Assembly: GCA_044508215.1 (NCBI GenBank)
Contig: JBIQID010000005.1
Location: forward strand, 4,625 to 68,624
DNA length: 64,000 nt
Reading direction: 5' to 3'
Source: JAEZFI01 sp044508215
GTDB taxonomy: Bacteria > Actinomycetota > Acidimicrobiia > Acidimicrobiales > Microtrichaceae
Part shown: positions 31,830-39,342 of the stretch, in pieces
How the letters are laid out: the number at the start of each line of letters is the position of its first letter
Numbering within the stretch: position 1 is the first letter of the stretch
Translations under genes and position numbers: made by a program
The notes under the pieces: model-generated
Database searches by the model: none
What the model saw: only the letters and a program-made list of their open reading frames with translations
What the model was told of the DNA's origin: nothing

Positions 31830-32849
31830 TCAGCTGGCCCCGATCCGAGGGCGCCGGCTCAACGCAAGCTCCACCGCAACCTCCGCCTCCACCTCGTCCG
31901 TGACGAGGCAAAACAGACGCTCCCCGGCTCGACGTTCGAGCCTCGCAAGCGCGTCGGCGCGGGAGGTGGAGCCCGCGTCGGGGGCTCCATCGATCAAGAC
32001 ACCGTCCAACAAGATGCCGTGGTTGCCCGCGGCGGTCGCACGCCGCCAGTTGCGGTAGCGCAACCGCCCGGCGACCACCTCCGACCCCTCGATGCGCAGC
32101 TGGGGCACCGCCAGGCCGCGGCGCACCAGCGTCATCATCACGAGGGCGAACGCCCGCTGCTGCCCCCTCGTCCTGGGGTCGGTGCAGGCGAGCAGCTCGT
32201 CGGGGTGGATCGGGTCGGTCCGGCGGGCCCACATCTGGAACGCCGGCTCGAACTGCGGCGCCCGGCGGCCCCGACGCGCGTTCGCGACGGCCCTGGCACC
32301 GGGACGACGGTGGCGGAGCGGCCTCAGGGACGGCTCGGCGAGGAACGCCTGCGCGGCAGCGCTGCGCTCGGTGATCAGCTGCCGCTGCTGGGGGTGGAGC
32401 GAGCGCTGGGCGGCGGGTGACGACGTCCGGCGGGCGGCACCGGCGAGCAGCTCGAGGGCCGCCACGAAGATCCGGTTCTCGACGGTGTCGAAGTCACGCT
32501 GCGGCGCCCCGCAGACGAACACGTCCTCGGCGCCGAGGCCGTGGGCGCGGGCCGTCAGCGTCTCTGCCCAGAGGATCGGGCCTCGCACCGCACCGACCGA
32601 GCGTTCGGGCGCGATCGATGTGGAGCACGTGAGCGACCGGAGCAGCCGGGGGGCGGCTTCGAGCAGCTGCTCGGCCTGCTCGGTCAGGGCCACGTGGAGC
32701 GTCATGAGGTCCGCGACGTGCGACGGCGGGATCCCGCACAGCGCCGGGAGCGCGTGGACCAGGTTGAACGGTCGGCTCATCCGGCTCCACAGGAGGTGGA
32801 GCGGTGAGCTGAACGAGGCGAGGCCGGCGGGCGCGGACGGCTGCGCCAT
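31830..32849 (-). CDS. McrC/DUF2357-like partner of the AAA ATPase (no nuclease motif seen)
   Basis: 339 residues. Starts 3 bases after the stop of the McrB-like ATPase, so it is made with it. RSVGAVRGPILWAET and FDTVENRIFVAALELL recall the core of McrC/DUF2357 proteins, where a conserved ENR helix follows a beta-rich region. A later helical part (FEPAFQMWAR) and a beta-rich end follow. I see no PD-(D/E)xK nuclease triad: the expected region reads GILLDGVLIDG without an ExK. It may be a nuclease-less adaptor. The assignment is an inference from motif likeness and partner gene. Confidence 0.45.
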   Translation of the reverse strand: MAQPSAPAGLASFSSPLHLLWSRMSRPFNLVHALPALCGIPPSHVADLMTLHVALTEQAEQLLEAAPRLLRSLTCSTSIAPERSVGAVRGPILWAETLTARAHGLGAEDVFVCGAPQRDFDTVENRIFVAALELLAGAARRTSSPAAQRSLHPQQRQLITERSAAAQAFLAEPSLRPLRHRRPGARAVANARRGRRAPQFEPAFQMWARRTDPIHPDELLACTDPRTRGQQRAFALVMMTLVRRGLAVPQLRIEGSEVVAGRLRYRNWRRATAAGNHGILLDGVLIDGAPDAGSTSRADALARLERRAGERLFCLVTDEVEAEVAVELALSRRPRIGAS

Positions 32850-32852
32850 GGC

Positions 32853-33788
32853 TCAGGTGAGGAGCTCGACGCCGAGCACCGAGGAGAGGTTGCGCTGCAC
32901 CTCGGCCTTCTCGGGGTCGTCGAGGCGCTCCGAGACGGTCCGGTAGAGCTCGAGCGCCCTGGCCTCGTCGACGCCCTCGAACTGCGGGAGGAAGTAGGCG
33001 TAGAAGGCCTCGTACAGCACCCTCGACCGGCTGATCCCGTCCCGCTGCCGGCGCTCGGCGTACCGGGCGGCGTCGAGGTAGATCGCGGGGCCGAGGTCGC
33101 AGAACCGCCGCAGGGGGAGGAGGTGGCGGATCAGCTCGCCGCCCCGGGACAGGAGCGCCTCGTACACCTCGTCGGAGGGTGTTCCCACCTCGATGAACGC
33201 GAAGCGCCGCATCAGGGCGTACGACATGTCGAAGAGCAGGTTCTTGTCGAACGCGTTCATCGTGGCGATGATCCGCCAGGATGCCGGCAGCCGGATCGGG
33301 TCGGTCCCCTCGGGGGGCTCCACGCCGAACGGCACGATCGACAGGCGGTGCTCCTTGCCGTTCGACTTGTAGGGCAGGACCACGGAGCTGCCGGACAGCA
33401 CGGTGAACAGCTGGCCGAACGCCCGGTCGAAGTTCGACCGGTTCATCTCGTCGATCACCAGCCAACGGCCGGACTGGATCGCCTCCACGAACATCCCGGG
33501 CCGGAAGATCAGGCCCTCGGGTGTCGGCTGGAGGCCGCCGATCGTCTCGTAGGTCGTCCACTCGCTGGTGGCCGTGGTGGGGAGGAAGCCGGTGCACATC
33601 ATCGCCGAGCGGGCGAGGTCGGCTGCGAGGTAGGCGAGGGTCGTCTTCCCCGTCCCTGGCGGCCCGGTGAGGATGACGTGCTTCCCGGCGTCGACGGCAG
33701 CCACCAGCTGCTCGCAGACGTGCTCGGGCAGCAGGAGGCCTTCCTTGCGGGCGGCCTCGATGAGGTTGGCGGCGTTGAACTGCGGCAT
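32853..33788 (-). CDS. McrB/MoxR-like AAA+ ATPase
   Basis: 311 residues, essentially one AAA+ module. Walker A GPPGTGKTT (about residue 45), Walker B LVIDEMNRSNFDRAFGQL, sensor 1 WRIIATMNAFDKN, then LMRRFAFIEV (arginine-finger region) and a helical lid. The DEMNR-plus-helix layout and the ATMN sensor match the McrB branch. There is no N-terminal DNA-recognition domain, so target specificity must come from a partner. ATG 33788 is the only plausible start after the Cys-rich gene; the region upstream in frame is out-of-frame sequence of that gene. A motor for an unusual restriction-like or protein-remodelling pair. Confidence 0.85.
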   Translation of the reverse strand: MPQFNAANLIEAARKEGLLLPEHVCEQLVAAVDAGKHVILTGPPGTGKTTLAYLAADLARSAMMCTGFLPTTATSEWTTYETIGGLQPTPEGLIFRPGMFVEAIQSGRWLVIDEMNRSNFDRAFGQLFTVLSGSSVVLPYKSNGKEHRLSIVPFGVEPPEGTDPIRLPASWRIIATMNAFDKNLLFDMSYALMRRFAFIEVGTPSDEVYEALLSRGGELIRHLLPLRRFCDLGPAIYLDAARYAERRQRDGISRSRVLYEAFYAYFLPQFEGVDEARALELYRTVSERLDDPEKAEVQRNLSSVLGVELLT

Positions 33789-33835
33789 CGCCTTCGCGTC
33801 GGCCTGCGCGGCGCGGAACTTGAGCGAATCCCCCG

Positions 33836-34546
33836 TCAGCGGCGAGCGGGGTGCGGCAGGAACGTCTCCACCGGTCGGCGTTCGAGCGCCGAGACCAGCC
33901 AGTCGTAGCGCTCCTGGCCGACCAGCTCCACGATCTCGTCCGCCAGCTCCCGGTAGACCGGACGGTGCCCCACGAACGCATCCGGCTCGTCGGTGCACCA
34001 CCAGTGGAACTCGTTGCCGCCCTCGCCCCAGTCGGGCCGGTCCCACTGGCGGAGGACGTAGGTCACGCGCTCGTTCTCGTCGACGCGGGTCTCCAGCCGC
34101 AGGGGCAGCTGCCAGCACACGTCGGGCTTCCAGTCGAGTGGGCGCTCACCGGCCTCGAGGGCGCCACGGTGCAGTGCACACCCGGGCCCGCCCTCGAAGT
34201 CGGGGGAGTTCTGGAAGATGCACACGCCGTCGTGGGTGCGCGTGACCCACGCGCCGTCGTCGTTGCGCACGAGCGGCCCGCCGAGCTGGCGGGCGACGCG
34301 GCGGTTCTCCCACTGGTCGGCGCGCAGCCGTGCGATGTGCCGACGGACACGGACCCGGTCGGCCGGGTCGGCGAAGTGGGCGCCGTGGGTGCAGCACCCG
34401 TGGCCGAGGTCGGTGGCGTCGTGGTCCAGCACGCCCTTGCAGCCGCGGCCGTAGATGCAGGTCCAGTTGCTCGCCAGGAACGTGACGTCGAAGAGCCACG
34501 TGCTGCCGTCCGCCTCACCGAACGACAACCACTCGTGTGTGGTCAT
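33836..34546 (-). CDS. Cysteine-rich (YkgJ-like zinc/iron-binding) protein
   Basis: 236 residues. Clustered Cys residues: CIYGRGCKGV, HGCCTHGAHF, GVCIFQNS, GPGCALH and PDVCWQ, the pattern of YkgJ-type metal-chelating Cys clusters in actinobacterial hypothetical proteins. Trp-rich C-terminal half (EFHWWCTDEP). No signal peptide. Its ATG follows the LOG-protein stop with no gap (TAG then ATG), so expression is coupled. Function unknown; a metal-dependent enzyme or redox sensor are possibilities. Confidence 0.6.
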   Translation of the reverse strand: MTTHEWLSFGEADGSTWLFDVTFLASNWTCIYGRGCKGVLDHDATDLGHGCCTHGAHFADPADRVRVRRHIARLRADQWENRRVARQLGGPLVRNDDGAWVTRTHDGVCIFQNSPDFEGGPGCALHRGALEAGERPLDWKPDVCWQLPLRLETRVDENERVTYVLRQWDRPDWGEGGNEFHWWCTDEPDAFVGHRPVYRELADEIVELVGQERYDWLVSALERRPVETFLPHPARR

Positions 34547-35602
34547 CTAAGGAACCAACTCCGCCAACCGGCGGGCCATCTGGTGCAGCCGGGTGAAGTG
34601 GTGGTTGTCGAAGTCCATGGTGAGCCGTGGGAGCTCGGGGAAGTCGTCGTCCTCCACCTCGGGCCGCAAGGCGCCGGTGCGTTCGATCGTCCCGGTGACC
34701 ACGATGTCGCTGAACTCCTTGTTGAGGAGCGCGAGCGCGTCGTCGGGGATCGGTCGCTGCAGGCGGATGACGAGGCGGCCCTCCACGAAGCGGAGGCTGT
34801 GGTAGCCGGCGAAGAAGTTGGTGATGTACGCCACGGTGTCCTCGGCCGAGGACGAGAGGTGGACGAGGTCGATGTCCTCGGGCGAGACGTAGCCCGAGTC
34901 GATCAGCTCGCGGTGCACGAAGTCGACCCACGTGGGCCAGTAGGTGCCGCCCTCCGGCTCGAGCAGCACGATCGGCGCCGGCATCTCCTTGCCGGTCTGG
35001 ACGAGGGTGAGCAGCTCGAACAGCTCGTCCATGGTGCCGAAGCCGCCCGGCAGGATCACGTAGGCGCTGGCCTCCTTCATGAAGGTCAGCTTCCGGGTGA
35101 AGAAGTACTTGAACCGCACGAGGTGGTCGTCGTCGACGAGGGCCATCGCGGGGTTCGGCTCGAAGGGGAGGCGGATCGTGACGGCGAAGCTGTTGTTGCC
35201 GCCGGCCCCCTCGATCGACGCGGTCATGATCCCGGGACCGCCGCCGCTGATCACCATCCAGCCGGCTTCGGCGAGCTTGGCGCCGAGGTCGCGGGCGAGC
35301 ACGTAGGCAGGTGCCGTCACGGGGGTGCGCGCCGAGCCGAAGATCGTCGCCTTCGGCCGGTCGCCCTCGGCGGCGAAGCGGCGGAAGCTGGTCCGCATCT
35401 CGCGGGTGGCGCCGCTGAGCAGCTTCAGGTCGCCTCGATCGGCCTCGTCGGAGCCCAGCCGGGCGATCGTGACCAGCATCTCCCTGATCAGATCCCGGTC
35501 GGTGGCGGGATCGACCGCCTCCACGAGCGCGGCGATCGCGTCGTCCACCTCTGGCACGCCGACGTGGGCGCGGGGGTCTCGGCGTGGTCGTCGTGGCGGC
35601 AT
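34547..35602 (-). CDS. LOG-family protein (TIGR00730-type Rossmann fold)
   Basis: 351 residues. Family with lysine-decarboxylase-like fold, now known mainly as nucleoside 5'-monophosphate phosphoribohydrolases. Visible: ISGGGPGIMTA (nucleotide-binding Gly loop) and PGGFGTMDELFE (the PGGxGTxxE signature). About 80 residues precede the core, more than in minimal LOG proteins, and 90 follow it. The same variant is common in actinobacteria. First gene of a four-gene minus-strand run. Confidence 0.85.
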   Translation of the reverse strand: MPPRRPRRDPRAHVGVPEVDDAIAALVEAVDPATDRDLIREMLVTIARLGSDEADRGDLKLLSGATREMRTSFRRFAAEGDRPKATIFGSARTPVTAPAYVLARDLGAKLAEAGWMVISGGGPGIMTASIEGAGGNNSFAVTIRLPFEPNPAMALVDDDHLVRFKYFFTRKLTFMKEASAYVILPGGFGTMDELFELLTLVQTGKEMPAPIVLLEPEGGTYWPTWVDFVHRELIDSGYVSPEDIDLVHLSSSAEDTVAYITNFFAGYHSLRFVEGRLVIRLQRPIPDDALALLNKEFSDIVVTGTIERTGALRPEVEDDDFPELPRLTMDFDNHHFTRLHQMARRLAELVP

Positions 35603-35628
35603 GGGGTCCTCGTTGCGGCTCGGTACGG

Positions 35629-37809
35629 TCAGGCCGGAGCGCCGACTCGACCGTATCGGGTGGTCCGCTGCTCCAAGCGCCGTCCGAGCGGCTCCACGAG
35701 CGCCGCGAAGTCGGCCCCCGTCACCTGCTGCCCGTGGCTCGCGCCGGCGGCTCGCGAGATGTTCTCGTTCACCAGCGTGCCGCCCAGGTCGTTGACGCCC
35801 GCCTGCAGCAGCTGGCGGACCCCGTCGAAGCCGAGCTTCACCCAGGACGCCTGCACGTTCGGGATCCAGCCGTCGTAGGTGATGCGCCCGACGGCGTGCA
35901 TCAGCACGACCTCGCGCCACGTCGGACCGCGCCGAGCCTTCCGCTGCAGGTAGATGGGCGACGCCATGTGCACGAAGGGGAGCGGGATGAACTCCGTGAA
36001 GCCGCCCGTCTCCTTCTGGAGCTCCCGGGTGGCGACGAGGTGGCGCGCCCAGCTGAGCGGCCCTTCGACGGAGCCGAACATGATCGTCACGTTCGACGAG
36101 AGGCCCACCTCGTGAGCGGTGCGGTGCGCGTCGAGCCACTGCTGGGTGTCGATCTTGTCGGGGCACAGCACGGCCCGGACCTCGTCGTCGAGGATCTCCG
36201 CGGCCGTCCCCGGCAGCGAGCGGAGGCCTGCGTCGACCATCCGCCGCAGGTAGTCGGCGAGCGGCTCACCGTTCCGCTCCGCGCCCTCGGTGACCTCCAG
36301 CGCGGTGAACCCGTGGACGTGGATGTCGGGCACCGCCTCCTTCACGGCCCGGGTGACGTCCAGGTAGAAGTCGCCGTCGAAGTCCGGATGGATGCCCCCT
36401 TGCAGGCACACCTCGGTGGCGCCCATCTCGGCGGCCTCTGCTGCCCGCTGGGCGATGTCGTCGAGGGTCAGCAGGTACGGGGTGCCCCGCAGGTTCAGCG
36501 ACAGCGGGCCCTTCGAGAAGCCGCAGAAGCGGCACTTGAACGTGCAGACGTTCGTGTAGTTGATGTTCCGGTTCGCNNNNNNNNNNNNNNNNNNNNNNNN
36601 NNNNNNNNNNNNNNNNNNNNNNNNNNNNNNNNNNNNNNNNNNNNNNNNNNNNNNNNNNNNNNNNNNNNNNNNNNNNCCGTCGCCGACGGTGTCGGCGGCG
36701 CTGATCCGCTCGGGCCAGATCGAGCCCGGGTCGTCCCGACCGAGGCCCTCCGAGTCAGAGCGGTCGAGCACGGCGAAGTGGAGGTCCGGGTGGATCCACC
36801 GCTCCGGGTCGAGCGCGAAGCGCGGGTGCACCGTGAGGCGGGGCGCCAGGGCGAACCCGGCGGCCTCCGTCTCGGCGCGGAGCACCTCGAGGTGCGGCCA
36901 CGGGCGCTCGGGGTTCACGTGGTCGGCGGTCACGGGCGAGACGCCGCCCCAGTCGTCGATGCCGGCCGAGAGGAGCGCACCGAGCTGGTCGCTGAGGTTG
37001 GGCGGCGCCTGGATCGTGACCTCGGGCGGGAGGATCAGGCGTGCGAGCGCCACCGCTTCGAGGTGCTCGTCGGGCGGGCAGGCGGGAGCCTGGTGCATCG
37101 CGGTGCCGGGCTTCGGCAGGAAGTTCTGGACGATGACCTCCTGCACGTGCCCCCACCGCTCGTGGGAGGCGGCGATCGCCTGGAGGGCCTCGATCCGGTC
37201 GTCGCGGGTCTCGCCGATCCCCACGAGGATCCCGCTGGTGAACGGGATCCGCAGCTCGCCCGCAGCCTCGAGGGTGGCGAGGCGCCGCTCCGGCGCCTTG
37301 TCGGGGGCGCCCCGGTGGGCGTCGAGGTCGTCGCGCAGCGTCTCGACCATCATCCCCTGCGACGGCGACACCGCCCGCAGCAGCTCCAGCTCCTCGGGGA
37401 ACAGCGCCCCGGCGTTCGCGTGGGGGAGCAGGCCGGTCTCGTCGAGCACCATCCGGGCCACGGCCGCCAGGTACTCCACCGTGGATCCGTAGCCGTGCTG
37501 CTCCAGCCACTCGGCCGCAGCCGGGTAGCGCAGCTCCGGCCGCTCACCGAGGGTGAACAGGGCCTCGTGGCAGCCCGCGCGAGCGCCGGAGCGGGCGATG
37601 GCGAGCACCTCCTCGGGGGTGAGGTAGGGCTGTTCGAGGCGGGCGGGCGGCTGGGCGAACGTGCAGTAGCCGCAGCGGTCCCGGCACAGCTTCGTGAGCG
37701 GGATGAAGACCTTGGGTGAGTAGGTGACTCGGGTCCCGTGGGCCTCGTCCCGGACCGCCGCCGCAGCCTTGAGCAGCTCAGGCAGTGGCAGCTGGTGGAG
37801 TGCTGGCAC
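35629..37809 (-). CDS. fbiC: F420 precursor (FO) synthase FbiC, CofG-CofH fusion (gap inside)
   Basis: About 727 residues including an estimated 33 in the gap. Makes FO (7,8-didemethyl-8-hydroxy-5-deazariboflavin) from tyrosine and a flavin-pathway pyrimidine. The CofG half has the radical-SAM motif CRDRCGYC (about residue 40), the CofH half CTFKCRFC just past the gap. GTG 37809 has ACGGAG upstream. The gap falls between the two radical-SAM domains; the flanks are in the same frame. F420 is a deazaflavin hydride carrier widespread in actinobacteria. It overlaps the 3' end of the HxlR gene by 32 bases. Confidence 0.96.
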   Translation of the reverse strand: MPALHQLPLPELLKAAAAVRDEAHGTRVTYSPKVFIPLTKLCRDRCGYCTFAQPPARLEQPYLTPEEVLAIARSGARAGCHEALFTLGERPELRYPAAAEWLEQHGYGSTVEYLAAVARMVLDETGLLPHANAGALFPEELELLRAVSPSQGMMVETLRDDLDAHRGAPDKAPERRLATLEAAGELRIPFTSGILVGIGETRDDRIEALQAIAASHERWGHVQEVIVQNFLPKPGTAMHQAPACPPDEHLEAVALARLILPPEVTIQAPPNLSDQLGALLSAGIDDWGGVSPVTADHVNPERPWPHLEVLRAETEAAGFALAPRLTVHPRFALDPERWIHPDLHFAVLDRSDSEGLGRDDPGSIWPERISAADTVGDXXXXXXXXXXXXXXXXXXXXXXXXXXXXXXXXXXANRNINYTNVCTFKCRFCGFSKGPLSLNLRGTPYLLTLDDIAQRAAEAAEMGATEVCLQGGIHPDFDGDFYLDVTRAVKEAVPDIHVHGFTALEVTEGAERNGEPLADYLRRMVDAGLRSLPGTAAEILDDEVRAVLCPDKIDTQQWLDAHRTAHEVGLSSNVTIMFGSVEGPLSWARHLVATRELQKETGGFTEFIPLPFVHMASPIYLQRKARRGPTWREVVLMHAVGRITYDGWIPNVQASWVKLGFDGVRQLLQAGVNDLGGTLVNENISRAAGASHGQQVTGADFAALVEPLGRRLEQRTTRYGRVGAPA
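36577..36676. other. Assembly gap (100 N)
   Basis: Run of exactly 100 N inside fbiC, between its CofG and CofH halves. Confidence 0.95.
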
Positions 37810-38170
37810 GTGGGTCTCCGTCCTGTTGGTGGTGCAGGTGTTCGGTGCGCCCGGGGCCCGGGCGGCTGGCGATCGCGGTGGGTGAGAAGGTCTGGCGGCA
37901 CGACGGGCACCAGAAGCCCTGCTCGAGGGCGTGGCCGCACGGNNNNNNNNNNNNNNNNNNNNNNNNNNNNNNNNNNNNNNNNNNNNNNNNNNNNNNNNNN
38001 NNNNNNNNNNNNNNNNNNNNNNNNNNNNNNNNNNNNNNNNNNCGGAACGCGTCCCGCATGATGAGGATCGTCCAGCGGTCGCCGATCGTGTCGAGCGCGC
38101 GCTCGATCGAGCACGCAGCCGGCGCGGCGTCATCGCTGGGGCCCGAGGCGGGCTGTTGGTCGAGCGACAT
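37778..38170 (-). CDS. HxlR-family transcriptional regulator with C-terminal zinc ribbon (gap inside)
   Basis: About 130 residues including the gap. Winged-helix regulator: CSIERALDTIGDRWTILIMRDAF is the classic HxlR opening with its redox-capable first Cys. After the gap CGHALEQGFWCPSCRQTFSPTAI forms a Cys4 zinc ribbon seen in a subset of HxlR proteins. ATG 38170 has TAACCT 7 bases upstream (leaderless). HxlR proteins usually regulate a divergent or adjacent gene and themselves; fbiC overlaps its 3' end by 32 bases, so control of F420 synthesis is possible. The gap hides the recognition helix. Confidence 0.8.
   Translation of the reverse strand: MSLDQQPASGPSDDAAPAACSIERALDTIGDRWTILIMRDAFXXXXXXXXXXXXXXXXXXXXXXXXXXXXXXXXXXPCGHALEQGFWCPSCRQTFSPTAIASRPGPGRTEHLHHQQDGDPRASTPPAATA
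37943..38042. other. Assembly gap (100 N)
   Basis: Run of exactly 100 N in the middle of the HxlR regulator gene. Confidence 0.95.
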
Positions 38171-38177
38171 CGGCGGC

Positions 38178-38183
38178 AGGTTA
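38178..38183 (-). promoter_or_regulatory. -10 element, leaderless start of HxlR gene
   Basis: Minus-strand TAACCT with 7 bases to the ATG. The palindrome GTTC-GCG-GAAC (38184-38194) abuts it and is a possible autoregulatory operator. Confidence 0.5.
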
Positions 38184-38200
38184 GTTCGCGGAACGAACCC

Positions 38201-38225
38201 ACTCGGTTCTCTTGCCGAACCGAGT
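38201..38225. promoter_or_regulatory. Perfect inverted repeat between tal and the HxlR gene
   Basis: ACTCGGTTC (38201-38209) and GAACCGAGT (38217-38225), 7-base spacer. It lies 10 bases after the transaldolase stop and around the -35 of the HxlR promoter, so it may be a terminator stem, an operator, or both. Confidence 0.55.
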
Positions 38226-38235
38226 GCCGATGGCG

Positions 38236-39342
38236 CTACTGGCGGAGCTCTTCTGCCTTCGCGCCGGGCACGCCCAGCAGCTCGTCGAAGCTCTTCTCGA
38301 ACGCGCCCACACCCTCGCTCTCGAGGACCTGGCCCACGTCGTCGAGGTCCACCAGCTGGCCGAGCTGCTCCCATGTCCGACGCGCCCCGTCGAGGTCGGC
38401 GTCGACCGTGCGCGCCACCGTGCCGTGGTCGTCGAACGCCTCGAGGGTGTTCTCCGGCATGGTGTTCACGGTGTTCGGGCCGATCAGCATGTCGACGTAG
38501 AGCGTGTCGGGGTACGCCGGGTTCTTCGTGGACGTCGAGGCCCACAGCGGCCGCTGCGGGCGGGCGCCCTTGGCGGCGAGGGCCTCCCACCGGGGCCCGC
38601 TGAAGCGCTCGAGGAAGAGCGCGTAGGCGAGCTGCCCCTGGGTGACCGCGGCCTTGCCCATCAGCTCGCGGGCCTCGGGGGTGTCGAGCTGCTCGAGGCG
38701 GCGGTCCACCTCGGTGTCGACCCGGCTGATGAAGAACGACGCCACGCTGGAGATGCGGCTGAGGTCCACGTCGCCGCCGTTCGCCGCCAGGTGCTCCTCG
38801 AGCCCGGCGAGGTAGGCCTCGATCACCTCGGCGTAGCGGTCCAGCGTGAAGATCAGCGTCACGTTGGTGCTGTGGCCCTCGGCGATCATCGTGCGGATGG
38901 CCGGCACGCCCTCGGCGGTGGCCGGGATCTTCACGTAGAGGTTCGGCTGGGCGATGCGGCGGTGCAGCTCGCGGGCGGCCGCCTCGGTGCCCTCGCGGTC
39001 GCGTGCCAGCGACGGGGCCACCTCGACCGAGACGTAGCCGTCGACCCCGTCCGAGTCGTCGTACACGGGGCGGAGGATGGCGAGCGCCTCCTCGATGTCG
39101 GCCACGACGAGGTCCCAGTAGGCCTCGTCGATGGGCGCGTCCTTGGCGACGATGCCGCTGAACTGTTCGTCGTAGTCGGTGCCGGACGCGATCGCCTTCT
39201 GGAAGATCGACGGGTTCGAGGTGATGCCGCGGACGCCGCGGTCGACCCACCGCTGGATCTCACCGGAGGTGATCCACCCTCGCTTCAGGTTGTCGAGCCA
39301 GGGGCTCTGCCCGGCCTCGTGCAGCTGCTGCAGCCGTCCCAT
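38236..39342 (-). CDS. tal: Transaldolase
   Basis: 368 residues. Pentose-phosphate enzyme exchanging C3 units between sedoheptulose-7-P and glyceraldehyde-3-P. ITSNPSIFQKA at the barrel start, LYVKIPAT, and the Schiff-base Lys in LWASTSTKNPAY (about residue 253). It belongs to the longer actinobacterial/cyanobacterial class. Its ATG overlaps the tkt stop (TGATG), so the two non-oxidative pentose-phosphate enzymes are coupled. Confidence 0.96.
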   Translation of the reverse strand: MGRLQQLHEAGQSPWLDNLKRGWITSGEIQRWVDRGVRGITSNPSIFQKAIASGTDYDEQFSGIVAKDAPIDEAYWDLVVADIEEALAILRPVYDDSDGVDGYVSVEVAPSLARDREGTEAAARELHRRIAQPNLYVKIPATAEGVPAIRTMIAEGHSTNVTLIFTLDRYAEVIEAYLAGLEEHLAANGGDVDLSRISSVASFFISRVDTEVDRRLEQLDTPEARELMGKAAVTQGQLAYALFLERFSGPRWEALAAKGARPQRPLWASTSTKNPAYPDTLYVDMLIGPNTVNTMPENTLEAFDDHGTVARTVDADLDGARRTWEQLGQLVDLDDVGQVLESEGVGAFEKSFDELLGVPGAKAEELRQ

